DNA from: Betaproteobacteria bacterium
Lineage (GTDB): Bacteria; Pseudomonadota; Gammaproteobacteria; Burkholderiales; Burkholderiaceae_C
Assembly: GCA_009923345.1 (NCBI GenBank)
Contig: RFTR01000031.1
Location: 1 to 14,189 of the forward strand
Direction: 5' to 3'
Length of the DNA: 14,189 nucleotides
The notes under the pieces were generated by a model that saw nothing but the letters and a program-made list of their open reading frames with translations, did no database searches and was not told where the DNA came from. How positions within the stretch are numbered: position 1 is the stretch's first letter; every line of letters starts with the position of its first letter. Positions 7,620-13,800 of the stretch are shown piece by piece. The translations under genes and the position numbers were made by a program.

Positions 7620-7781
7620 ATGGCAACCCCCAATTACAACTACGAGAAACGCCAACGTGAATTGGCCAAGAAAAAGAAAAAAGAAGAAAAATTGAAAGAA
7701 CGTGAAGGGCGTAAAAATTCACCGGATGGCAATACGACTCAGCACGATCAAAAGCCCGAAGATAGCCCTCCCAATTTATGA
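7620..7781 (+). CDS. 53-residue lysine-rich conserved small protein, unknown function
   Basis: Reads MATPNYNYEKRQRELAKKKK, continues with more Lys/Glu, then a polar Ser/Pro/Asp-rich tail. The PNYxYEKRQxELAKKKKxEEK pattern is one I recall from small hypothetical proteins widespread in beta- and gammaproteobacteria, which makes it more than a chance ORF; no function is known to me. Residues 9-32 probably form a highly charged helix, and the rest looks disordered. It starts four bases after the four-cysteine gene, with no strong ribosome-binding site, so coupling is likely. An intrinsic terminator follows 12 bases after the stop. Its last 34 bases overlap the end of a possible minus-strand ORF. 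Confidence 0.75.
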   Translation: MATPNYNYEKRQRELAKKKKKEEKLKEREGRKNSPDGNTTQHDQKPEDSPPNL

Positions 7782-7963
7782 CGGTCTTGCGTCAAAGCCG
7801 AGAGTGAAGGCGGCTTTCTCTTGCTTTTCTTTTTAGCCATGCACAAAGCAAAAACGCTAATCACAAAGTTGATGTTGATTTCTCGGTGATACGTCAATAC
7901 TGCTTGTACTTGCTCAAGCGAAAGCATATTGGGTTTCCAATCTAAATCTTGCGCGCTTTCCAT
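7748..7963 (-). CDS. Possible 71-residue small protein, unknown
   Basis: Minus-strand ORF with an ATG at 7963, reading MESAQDLDWKPNMLSLEQVQ and then a hydrophobic stretch NFVISVFALCMAKKKSKRK. It could be a small amphipathic or membrane-associated protein with a basic tail. A weak purine-rich site (AAAGAAAG) lies 7 bases before the ATG, and the 106 bases upstream are AT-rich with a lux-box-like palindrome, so a promoter is possible. Against it: its 3' third is antisense to the plus-strand terminator and to the end of the lysine-rich gene, and I recognise no family. It could be real with a poorly conserved C-terminus, or spurious. Confidence 0.35.
   Translation of the reverse strand: MESAQDLDWKPNMLSLEQVQAVLTYHREININFVISVFALCMAKKKSKRKPPSLSALTQDRHKLGGLSSGF
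7794..7835 (+). terminator. Rho-independent terminator ending the left-hand block
   Basis: AAAGCCG (7794-7800), a 10-base loop, CGGCTTT (7811-7817), then a T-rich tail ctcttgcttttctttttag. The 7-bp perfect stem is only 12 bases after the stop of the lysine-rich gene and is well placed to end plus-strand transcription from nagZ and the small genes, keeping it from running into the opposite-strand region. Confidence 0.75.
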
Positions 7964-8042
7964 CCGAGAACTTTCTTTAAGTAAGCCACAGTAAAAAATT
8001 ACGTAATAGAAAGTATTAAATCAAAAGTATTGATAAAGAACA

Positions 8043-8060
8043 ACTACCAAATTTGGTAGT
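8043..8060. promoter_or_regulatory. Perfect 18-bp palindrome resembling a lux box (or weak terminator)
   Basis: ACTACCAAATTTGGTAGT is identical to its reverse complement. The inner CTxCC-N6-GGxAG pattern fits the general dyad of LuxR-type binding sites (CT-N12-AG), and it lies next to a LuxR-type HTH ORF. On the minus strand, AT-rich -10-like sequences occur at about the right distance downstream for control of the ORF at 7963. The alternative is a terminator for the HTH ORF: read on the minus strand it gives a 7-bp stem with an AATT loop, 9 bases after that stop, followed by TGTTCTTTATC. Both readings are open. Confidence 0.5.
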
Positions 8061-8069
8061 CTTTGGAAA

Positions 8070-8276
8070 TTAATTCAAAAGGCCTAGGACTGTAGCTTTC
8101 ACAGCGGCAGCAGTTTTATTGGGTGTATCCAGTTTGGCGATGGACTTTTTAATGTGGTAATTGATAGTGTTGACAGACAAATGCAGGACATGGGCGATCT
8201 CGTCAGCAGATTTACCAGCTGCCGTCCATCGCAAGATTTCAACTTCACGCTTTGTCAATTTACGCAAGATACCCAC
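8070..8276 (-). CDS. Stand-alone LuxR/GerE-type HTH protein, or remnant of a LuxR regulator
   Basis: 68 residues that are almost entirely one LuxR C-terminal DNA-binding domain: LTKREVEILRWTAAGKSADE (7-26), then EIAHVLHLSVNTINYHIKKS with the recognition helix around 34-46, then KLDTPNKTAAAVKA and GLL. The wording is closest to quorum-sensing-type LuxR proteins, but the ~160-residue autoinducer-binding domain is absent. The best start is GTG at 8276 without a clear Shine-Dalgarno site (TTG at 8267 is an alternative), and an in-frame TAA at 8283-8285 blocks any extension. Single-domain members exist (B. subtilis GerE, 74 residues), so it could be functional. The lack of ATG and the AT-rich upstream region also fit a truncated pseudogene. 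It lies 140 bases after lysS on the same strand. Confidence 0.7.
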   Translation of the reverse strand: MGILRKLTKREVEILRWTAAGKSADEIAHVLHLSVNTINYHIKKSIAKLDTPNKTAAAVKATVLGLLN

Positions 8277-8310
8277 CCAGTTTTAAAGGGCGAGATGCTA
8301 CACGATCAAC

Positions 8311-8380
8311 GATAAATTAACTTATTAAATACTAAAAAATAATTAATATTAAAAATTAAGTATTACTAAATAAAAATGAA
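8311..8380. other. Extremely AT-rich segment upstream of the HTH ORF
   Basis: Only 6 of 70 bases are G or C, inside a window whose genes are near half GC. It lies between the lysS stop and the HTH ORF on the minus strand. It contains many -10-like hexamers, so no single promoter can be assigned. It may be a promoter or nucleoid-protein-binding region, or decayed sequence. No coding potential is seen. Confidence 0.6.
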
Positions 8381-8416
8381 ACTGCGATCTAAATTTAAAC
8401 AAATGTAAGTAAGCGT

Positions 8417-9958
8417 TTAAACCTCACGTCGCAAAGCAGGAAACAAGATGACGTCACGAATGCTAGGACTGTCAGTCAGCAACATCATCAATCTGTCAAT
8501 ACCAATGCCACAGCCACCAGTGGGGGGCATGCCATATTCCAGTGCGCGCACAAAGTCGTGGTCGTAGAACATGGCTTCATCATCGCCACTGTCTTTGGCA
8601 GCTACTTGCGCATGAAAACGTGCCGCTTGAGTTTCAGCGTCGTTCAATTCGCTAAAGCCGTTGCCAAATTCGCGGCCTGTGATGTAGAGCTCAAAACGTT
8701 CTGTCACGTCAGGGTGTGTGTCGCTAGCACGTGCGAGTGGAGAGATCTCCACGGGGTGCTCGCAAATAAATGTGGGTTGCCAGAGTTTGTCTTCGACAGT
8801 TTCTTCAAAGTACATCACTTGTAAGCTCGCCAAGCTTCGGGTGGAGAGCTTGTCTTTCTCTTCTTTGAAACCCAGTTTCTTCAATTGGTTAGACAGCCAT
8901 ATAGCGTTGTCAACGTTGTCACCTGCTTCCGTGTGCTTCAAAATAGCTTCGCGGATCGTCAGTCGTTCAAAGGGCTGGCTTAAGTCGACTGGATTGCCGT
9001 CATAGGTGAGAAGCAGAGTACCCACTGCTTTTTCTGCAGCATCGCGGATCAACGCTTCGGTGAAGGTCATCAGATCTTGGTAATTCCAATACGCTGCGTA
9101 GAACTCCATCATGGTGAACTCAGGGTTGTGTCTTACCGAGATACCTTCATTGCGGAAGTTACGGTTGATTTCAAAGACACGCTCAAAGCCGCCCACAATC
9201 AAGCGCTTCAAATACAACTCAGGGGCGATACGCAAAAACATCTCTTGGTCGAGTGCGTTGTGGTGCGTAATAAACGGCTTGGCATTGGCGCCACCAGGAA
9301 TAGGGTGGAGCATGGGTGTTTCAACTTCCAAGAAGTTGTGTTGCACCATGAAGTCACGAATGCCGCTCACTGCTTTGCTACGCGCCACAAAACGGGTGCG
9401 CGCACTCTCGTCCATCATCAAATCCACATAGCGTTGGCGGTACTTGATCTCTTGGTCATGGACACCGTGAAACTTGTCCGGCATTGGACGCAAACTCTTG
9501 GTGAGCATGCGGATGCTGCTCGCGTGAATAGACAACTCGCCTGTACGGGTTTTAAACAACTTACCTTCGCAAGCAATGATGTCGCCGAGGTCCCAGTGCT
9601 TGAAGTCAGCATAGAGTTCTTCGCCCACGTCATCGCGCACGATATAAATTTGGATACGCCCAGTGCTGTCTTGCAAAGTAGCAAAACTTGCCTTGCCCAT
9701 CACGCGCTTAAGCATCATCCGGCCTGCTACTTTGGCGAACTGACCTTCTTCTACCAAGGCTTCAGGGGTTTTCTCACCATGCAAGGCATGCAAATTAGAC
9801 GCGTGGTGCGCAGGCTTGAAGTCGTTAGGAAACGCAACACCTAGTCCTTGCGCTTGACGCTCTCGCATTACATTTAGTTTTTCGCGTCTTTCGGCGATCA
9901 GTTGGTTTTCGTCAACGGGGGCGGATTCTGGCGTGGCGGGGGTGTTGTTGTTAGACAT
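8417..9958 (-). CDS. lysS: Lysyl-tRNA synthetase, class II
   Basis: Attaches lysine to tRNA-Lys. It has 513 residues, close to the family's ~505. The N-terminal anticodon-binding OB-fold covers about 75-155 (VAGRMMLKRVMGKASFATLQ). Class II motif 1 ends in the dimer-interface segment FLEVETPMLHPIPGGANAKPF (from 209); motif 2 is FRNEGISVRHNPEFTMMEFY (268-287); motif 3 is GIGIDRLMMLL (484-494). The ATG at 9958 has only a weak ribosome-binding site. It starts 41 bases after accD on the same strand and may be read from it. No clear intrinsic terminator is visible; an AT-only-core 7-bp stem (8394-8400 with 8415-8421) spans its stop codon. Confidence 0.97.
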   Translation of the reverse strand: MSNNNTPATPESAPVDENQLIAERREKLNVMRERQAQGLGVAFPNDFKPAHHASNLHALHGEKTPEALVEEGQFAKVAGRMMLKRVMGKASFATLQDSTGRIQIYIVRDDVGEELYADFKHWDLGDIIACEGKLFKTRTGELSIHASSIRMLTKSLRPMPDKFHGVHDQEIKYRQRYVDLMMDESARTRFVARSKAVSGIRDFMVQHNFLEVETPMLHPIPGGANAKPFITHHNALDQEMFLRIAPELYLKRLIVGGFERVFEINRNFRNEGISVRHNPEFTMMEFYAAYWNYQDLMTFTEALIRDAAEKAVGTLLLTYDGNPVDLSQPFERLTIREAILKHTEAGDNVDNAIWLSNQLKKLGFKEEKDKLSTRSLASLQVMYFEETVEDKLWQPTFICEHPVEISPLARASDTHPDVTERFELYITGREFGNGFSELNDAETQAARFHAQVAAKDSGDDEAMFYDHDFVRALEYGMPPTGGCGIGIDRLMMLLTDSPSIRDVILFPALRREV

Positions 9959-9999
9959 CTATTTGTAGTTATGAAAGAGGCTTCTCAGCTAAAAAAAAT

Positions 10000-10872
10000 T
10001 TACGCAACAGCATCTGCTGGCAAGCGCAGCATCATGGCTAAAGTGGTTGCAACCGTTTTACGCAATTGACGGCGGTCGCAAATCATGTCGAGTGCGCCTT
10101 TTTCTTGTAAGAACTCGGCGCGTTGAAAGCCTTCTGGTAAGGTCACGCGCACAGTACTCTCAATGACACGCGGGCCAGCAAAGCCAATCAGCGCTTTGGG
10201 TTCTGCAATCACCACATCGCCTAAAAATGCGAATCCTGCTGATACACCACCCATAGTGGGGTCTGTCAATACGCTGATGTACGGCAAGCCTTTTTTGGCT
10301 AAACGTGTCAATGCGGCATTGGTTTTAGCCATTTGCATCAAAGAGAGTAAGCCTTCTTGCATGCGCGCACCACCTGTTGCAGTGAAACACACGAAAGGCA
10401 CTTTTTGCTCAATAGCGGTCTGCACGCCGCGAACAAAGCGCTCACCAACGACAGAGCCCATCGAACCACCCATAAAGTCGAACTCAAAACAGGCGGCGAC
10501 TAAATTGATACTGTGCACTGCGCCACCTACTACCACCAAGGCGTCGGTCTCGCCGGTGTTAGACATGGCTTCTTTCAAGCGCTCTGGGTATTTGCGGCTG
10601 TCTTTGAATTTCAATGCATCCACTGGAACGACTTCTTGGCCAATCTCGTAACGACCTTCAGCATCTAAAAATGCATCGAGTCGCGCACGCGCACCAATGC
10701 GCAGATGGTGACTGCAACTAGGGCACACGTTTTGGTTTTGTTCGAGATCGCTCTTGTAGAGAACCGTCTCGCAACTAGGGCACTTCACCCACACGCCTTC
10801 GGGCACGCTACGGCGGTCCGATGGGTCTGTATGTTGAATTTTCGGAGGAAGAAGTTTTTCGAGCCAACTCAT
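10000..10872 (-). CDS. accD: Acetyl-CoA carboxylase carboxyltransferase subunit beta (AccD)
   Basis: With AccA forms the carboxyltransferase that moves the carboxyl group from biotin on AccB to acetyl-CoA, making malonyl-CoA for fatty acid synthesis. It has 290 residues. An N-terminal zinc ribbon has Cys31, Cys34, Cys50 and Cys53 (KCPSCETVLY, VCPSCSHHLRIG). The crotonase-like fold carries FMGGSMGSVVGERF, FTATGGARMQEG and TDPTMGGVSAGFA. The ATG at 10872 has AAGGA about 8 bases upstream. It begins 21 bases after trpA, so it is likely in the trp transcript. The trpF-trpB-trpA-accD order is typical of betaproteobacteria. Here lysS follows instead of the commonly seen folC. Confidence 0.97.
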   Translation of the reverse strand: MSWLEKLLPPKIQHTDPSDRRSVPEGVWVKCPSCETVLYKSDLEQNQNVCPSCSHHLRIGARARLDAFLDAEGRYEIGQEVVPVDALKFKDSRKYPERLKEAMSNTGETDALVVVGGAVHSINLVAACFEFDFMGGSMGSVVGERFVRGVQTAIEQKVPFVCFTATGGARMQEGLLSLMQMAKTNAALTRLAKKGLPYISVLTDPTMGGVSAGFAFLGDVVIAEPKALIGFAGPRVIESTVRVTLPEGFQRAEFLQEKGALDMICDRRQLRKTVATTLAMMLRLPADAVA

Positions 10873-10893
10873 AGATGGTTCCTTTGCAATGAC

Positions 10894-11703
10894 TTAAGCA
10901 TCCAGCGCTACACGGATGCCATGGAGAAATTCTCGCACGCTGTCAATTTCATTTCCCTGAGGAGCGGCCTCCAGCAATTGGATGATGCGCGAACCAATCA
11001 CAACGGCGTCTGCAACACGTCCTACGGTTTGCGCAGTAGCTGCATCGCGAATACCGAAACCCACGCCCACAGGAATATGCACATGTTTACGAATACGAGG
11101 CAACATAGCTTCGACAGCATCTGTGTCTAAATTACCGGCGCCCGTGATACCTTTGAGTGAGACGTAATACACATAGCCACTTGCCACGCAAGCCACTTGT
11201 TCAATGCGTGCATCGGTGCTGGTGGGTGCCAACAAGAAGATCAAATCCATATCGTTCGCGCGCAGGGTGGCAGCAAAGTCTACGCACTCTTCTGGCGGGT
11301 AATCAACGATCAACACACCGTCAACACCTGCAGAAGCGGCGTGTTTAACGAAAGCATGCGAGCCATGCTGCAAGTCATAGCACTCCACAGGGTTCGCATA
11401 GCCCATCAAAACAACTGGTGTGGTGCTGTCTTTTTGGCGAAAGGTTTTCACCATATCCAAAACATGCGACATGCCAATTCCCAATCGCAGAGCAGCCTCA
11501 CCCGCTTTTTGAATCACAGGGCCGTCTGCCATCGGATCACTGAAGGGAACGCCGAGTTCGATGATGTCTGCGCCAGATTCCACCATGCCGTGCATGAGCG
11601 CGGGAGTGATATCTGCGTTTGGAAAACCAGCCATCACATAAGGAATAAGCGCTTTGCGTTTCTGCGCTTTTAGTGCATCGAGTGTTGTCTGGATGCGGCT
11701 CAC
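10894..11703 (-). CDS. trpA: Tryptophan synthase alpha chain
   Basis: Splits indole-3-glycerol phosphate to indole and glyceraldehyde 3-phosphate; indole is channelled to the beta subunit. It has 269 residues, matching the family (268). Catalytic Glu49 (IIELGVPFSDP) and Asp60 (MADGP) fall at the same numbers as in E. coli. Other motifs are VVLMGYANPVE and YYVSLKGITGAG. The start is GTG at 11703, overlapping the trpB stop as GTGA, which indicates translational coupling of the two subunits. The frame is open further upstream to 11799, but that would overlap trpB by 100 bases and adds a Cys/Arg-rich stretch unlike the family. Confidence 0.96.
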   Translation of the reverse strand: MSRIQTTLDALKAQKRKALIPYVMAGFPNADITPALMHGMVESGADIIELGVPFSDPMADGPVIQKAGEAALRLGIGMSHVLDMVKTFRQKDSTTPVVLMGYANPVECYDLQHGSHAFVKHAASAGVDGVLIVDYPPEECVDFAATLRANDMDLIFLLAPTSTDARIEQVACVASGYVYYVSLKGITGAGNLDTDAVEAMLPRIRKHVHIPVGVGFGIRDAATAQTVGRVADAVVIGSRIIQLLEAAPQGNEIDSVREFLHGIRVALDA

Positions 11704-13001
11704 GCTTTGGCTCCTTGCAGATTGGACAAAGAAACAACTTGTTCGCCATGCACAACACCTGCACCTTTGATGGATTGGCCTTGGCAACTGGGTCGGCAAA
11801 AGAAATCAGCGTTCGAAAGATCTGCCACCGTACCAATATCTTTATCGCCACGGCCTGATAGATTGACCAAGATCGCCTGTTGGGGCGTCATAGTTTTTGC
11901 GAGCTTCATGGCGTATGCGACTGCGTGGCTAGATTCCAATGCAGGAATGATGCCTTCGGTACGACACAGGTAATGGAAAGCATCCAAGGCCTCTTGGTCG
12001 GTGATACCGACATACTCTGCGCGACCGATATCTTTTAAGAACGCATGTTCAGGCCCCACACCTGGGTAATCCAAGCCAGCGCTGATGCTGTGCGTTTCCG
12101 TGATCTGCCCGTTGTTGTCTTGCAAGATGTAAGTACGGTTGCCATGCAACACGCCAGGGGCGCCTTTTTGTAGCGATGCCGAATGGCGTCCGCTCTCCAA
12201 ACCCTCGCCTGCGGCTTCTACGCCAATGAGACGCGTTTTCTCGAAAGGGATGTAGGGATAGAAGATTCCCATGGCGTTACTGCCACCACCCACACAGGCA
12301 ATGACAGCATCGGGTTGTGCGCCTTGGTGCATGGTGGGCATTTGGGCAATGCACTCTTCACCGATCACGCTTTGGAAATCACGCACCATCATTGGATAGG
12401 GGTGTGGGCCTGCAACCGTGCCGATGATGTAGAAGGTGTTTTCCACATTCGTGACCCAATCGCGTAAGGCTTCGTTCAAAGCGTCTTTTAGGGTGCGGCT
12501 GCCTGACTCGACAGGCACTACTGTGGCACCCAATAATTTCATACGGTACACATTAGGACTTTGGCGCTTGACGTCTTCGCTGCCCATGTAGACCACACAT
12601 TCCAAACCATAGCGTGCGCAGATGGTGGCGGTGGCAACGCCGTGCTGACCAGCACCTGTTTCGGCAATCACGCGCGGCTTGCCCATACGTTTGGCAAGCA
12701 TGGCCTGACCAATCGTGTTGTTGATCTTGTGTGCACCCGTATGGTTGAGGTCTTCGCGCTTCAAATAGATTTGTGCGCCACCCATTTCACGGCTGATGCG
12801 TGCAGCGTGGTAGATGGGGGAGGGACGCCCTACAAAATGGGCGAGTTCGCTTTGGAACTCAGCTACGAAAGCCGTGTCGTGTTGGTATTTGGCGTACGCC
12901 ACTTTCAACTCTTCAATGGCGTGCGTGAGGGTTTCGCTCACAAAGCTGCCACCGAATTGGCCAAAGTGTCCGCTGGCGTCGGGTTGTTGGTAGTTCGACA
13001 T
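11700..13001 (-). CDS. trpB: Tryptophan synthase beta chain, with a C-terminal extension
   Basis: Pyridoxal-phosphate enzyme that condenses indole with serine to give tryptophan. It has 433 residues against 397 in E. coli. The cofactor lysine is Lys92 in LNHTGAHKINN. GAGQHGVATAT and the phosphate-binding loop CVGGGSNAMGIF are present, and the core ends near GRGDKDIGTVADL (about 395). About 30 residues beyond the usual end follow, including FFCRPSCQGQ with two cysteines, and ending SNLQGAKA. The stop overlaps trpA as GTGA. The ATG at 13001 has a weak ribosome-binding site and lies 127 bases after trpF, with two hairpins in between. The start fits the family N-terminus (HFGQFGGSFVSETL). Confidence 0.96.
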   Translation of the reverse strand: MSNYQQPDASGHFGQFGGSFVSETLTHAIEELKVAYAKYQHDTAFVAEFQSELAHFVGRPSPIYHAARISREMGGAQIYLKREDLNHTGAHKINNTIGQAMLAKRMGKPRVIAETGAGQHGVATATICARYGLECVVYMGSEDVKRQSPNVYRMKLLGATVVPVESGSRTLKDALNEALRDWVTNVENTFYIIGTVAGPHPYPMMVRDFQSVIGEECIAQMPTMHQGAQPDAVIACVGGGSNAMGIFYPYIPFEKTRLIGVEAAGEGLESGRHSASLQKGAPGVLHGNRTYILQDNNGQITETHSISAGLDYPGVGPEHAFLKDIGRAEYVGITDQEALDAFHYLCRTEGIIPALESSHAVAYAMKLAKTMTPQQAILVNLSGRGDKDIGTVADLSNADFFCRPSCQGQSIKGAGVVHGEQVVSLSNLQGAKA

Positions 13002-13019
13002 ATGTATGTGTTGCCTAAT

Positions 13020-13055
13020 TTATGTGTCTGTCAGCCAATTTAAGGGGCTGACCAT
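13020..13055 (-). other. Possible 11-codon leader ORF ahead of trpB
   Basis: An ATG-started ORF encoding MVSPLNWLTDT, with one Trp codon (13037-13035) in a hairpin arm/loop, ends 18 bases before the trpB ATG. Classical trp leaders have tandem Trp codons and a T-tract after the terminator hairpin; neither is present. It may be chance. Confidence 0.15.
13030..13052 (-). promoter_or_regulatory. Hairpin in the trpF-trpB spacer, proximal to trpB
   Basis: GTCAGCC and GGCTGAC form a 7-bp perfect stem around a 9-base loop, 29 bases before the trpB ATG on the minus strand. No T-tract follows, so it is unlikely to be an intrinsic terminator. It could stabilise a processed end or affect trpB translation. 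Confidence 0.4.
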
Positions 13056-13084
13056 GGTTTACAAAATTCGTTGATGGAAACAAG

Positions 13085-13109
13085 TTGGTTGGATATACGC
13101 CCCAACCAA
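13085..13109 (-). promoter_or_regulatory. Hairpin in the trpF-trpB spacer, proximal to trpF
   Basis: TTGGTTGG and CCAACCAA form an 8-bp perfect stem around a 9-base loop, 19 bases after the trpF stop. On the minus strand it is followed by CTTGTTTCC, a poor U-tract, so it may be a weak or partial terminator that lowers read-through from trpF into trpBA. Confidence 0.4.
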
Positions 13110-13128
13110 GAAAGAGAAAAAGGGCTAA

Positions 13129-13800
13129 TTAACCAGCATCCGCCAATCGCACGGCGTCTACAAAAGCGTGGATCTTGTCAGCGTCCTTGATGCCTTTGGC
13201 GCATTCAACGCCAGAGCTCACATCAACCGCGAGCGACAAACCCCGTCCGCGCAGCGCAGACAAGCCCTCGGTCACGTTGGCAGCGTTGAGTCCACCAGAC
13301 AAGACGAGGTGAGCGTTGACGTTTTGTGGAATCTGTGACCAATTGAAAGTTTTTCCGCCTCCGCCGTACCCCTCGACATGGGCGTCGAGTAGCAGCGCGT
13401 CGGCATTTTGATAATCAAGCGCGTATTTTAAGAGGTCAAAGGGTGGCTGTCCTGCAGGGGTTTCTAGCGGTATTCGAGCCGCTCGCATCCATTTCCTGCC
13501 TAGGCTATTTGCTATTTGTTGGCAATTCTGAGGCGTTTCGTCGCCATGGAATTGCATCCAAGCGCCAGGGACTTGCGCGCAGACATGGGAAATTTCTTCG
13601 ACACCGGCATTTACAAACAGCAGCACTGGCGTAACAAACGCAGGCAATCGCTGCGCTAATTCTGCTGCGCGCGTTGCGGAAACTGCTCTAGGGCTAGGTG
13701 CGTACAGAACAAAACCGACAGCGTCTACGCCAGCCGATACCGCAACGTCAACGTCTTGCTCGCGGGTGAGACCACAGATTTTGATGCGGGTGCGTGTCAT
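13129..13800 (-). CDS. trpF: Phosphoribosylanthranilate isomerase
   Basis: TIM-barrel enzyme that rearranges N-(5-phosphoribosyl)anthranilate to the carboxyphenylamino-deoxyribulose phosphate in tryptophan synthesis. It has 223 residues, a usual length. The general base Cys9 is in IKICGLT and the general acid Asp139 is in LLLDAHVEGYGGGGKTFNW. Others are VGFVLYAPSPRAV, QFHGDE, LSGGLNAANV and the phosphate-binding VDVSSGVE near the end. The ATG overlaps the truA stop as ATGA. The early trp genes (trpE, trpD, trpC) are not in the window, as expected for the split trp arrangement of many proteobacteria. Confidence 0.97.
   Translation of the reverse strand: MTRTRIKICGLTREQDVDVAVSAGVDAVGFVLYAPSPRAVSATRAAELAQRLPAFVTPVLLFVNAGVEEISHVCAQVPGAWMQFHGDETPQNCQQIANSLGRKWMRAARIPLETPAGQPPFDLLKYALDYQNADALLLDAHVEGYGGGGKTFNWSQIPQNVNAHLVLSGGLNAANVTEGLSALRGRGLSLAVDVSSGVECAKGIKDADKIHAFVDAVRLADAG

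Noticed and set aside
7355..7633. 92-residue minus-strand ORF with a hydrophobic C-terminus after nagZ
   Set aside because: Antisense to both small plus-strand genes, no ribosome-binding site at its starts, and it ends in the nagZ stop region. The hydrophobic end is suggestive but not enough.
8394..8421. TTTAAAC/GTTTAAA stem across the lysS stop as a terminator
   Set aside because: The stem is almost all A-T with a 14-base loop, so it would be unstable.
9077..9844. 255-residue plus-strand ORF
   Set aside because: It lies fully antisense to lysS, a clear full-length class II synthetase, and its sequence has no recognisable family features.
9983..10017. CAGC/GCTG stem and eight-T run at the end of accD as a terminator before lysS
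   Set aside because: The stem is only 4 bp and separated from the T run by the stop codon; too weak to call.
11704..11799. Upstream extension of trpA
   Set aside because: It overlaps trpB by about 100 bases and adds sequence unlike TrpA. The GTG at 11703 gives the family length and a GTGA overlap.
12561..13043. 160-residue plus-strand ORF
   Set aside because: Antisense shadow of the start of trpB, with no family features of its own.
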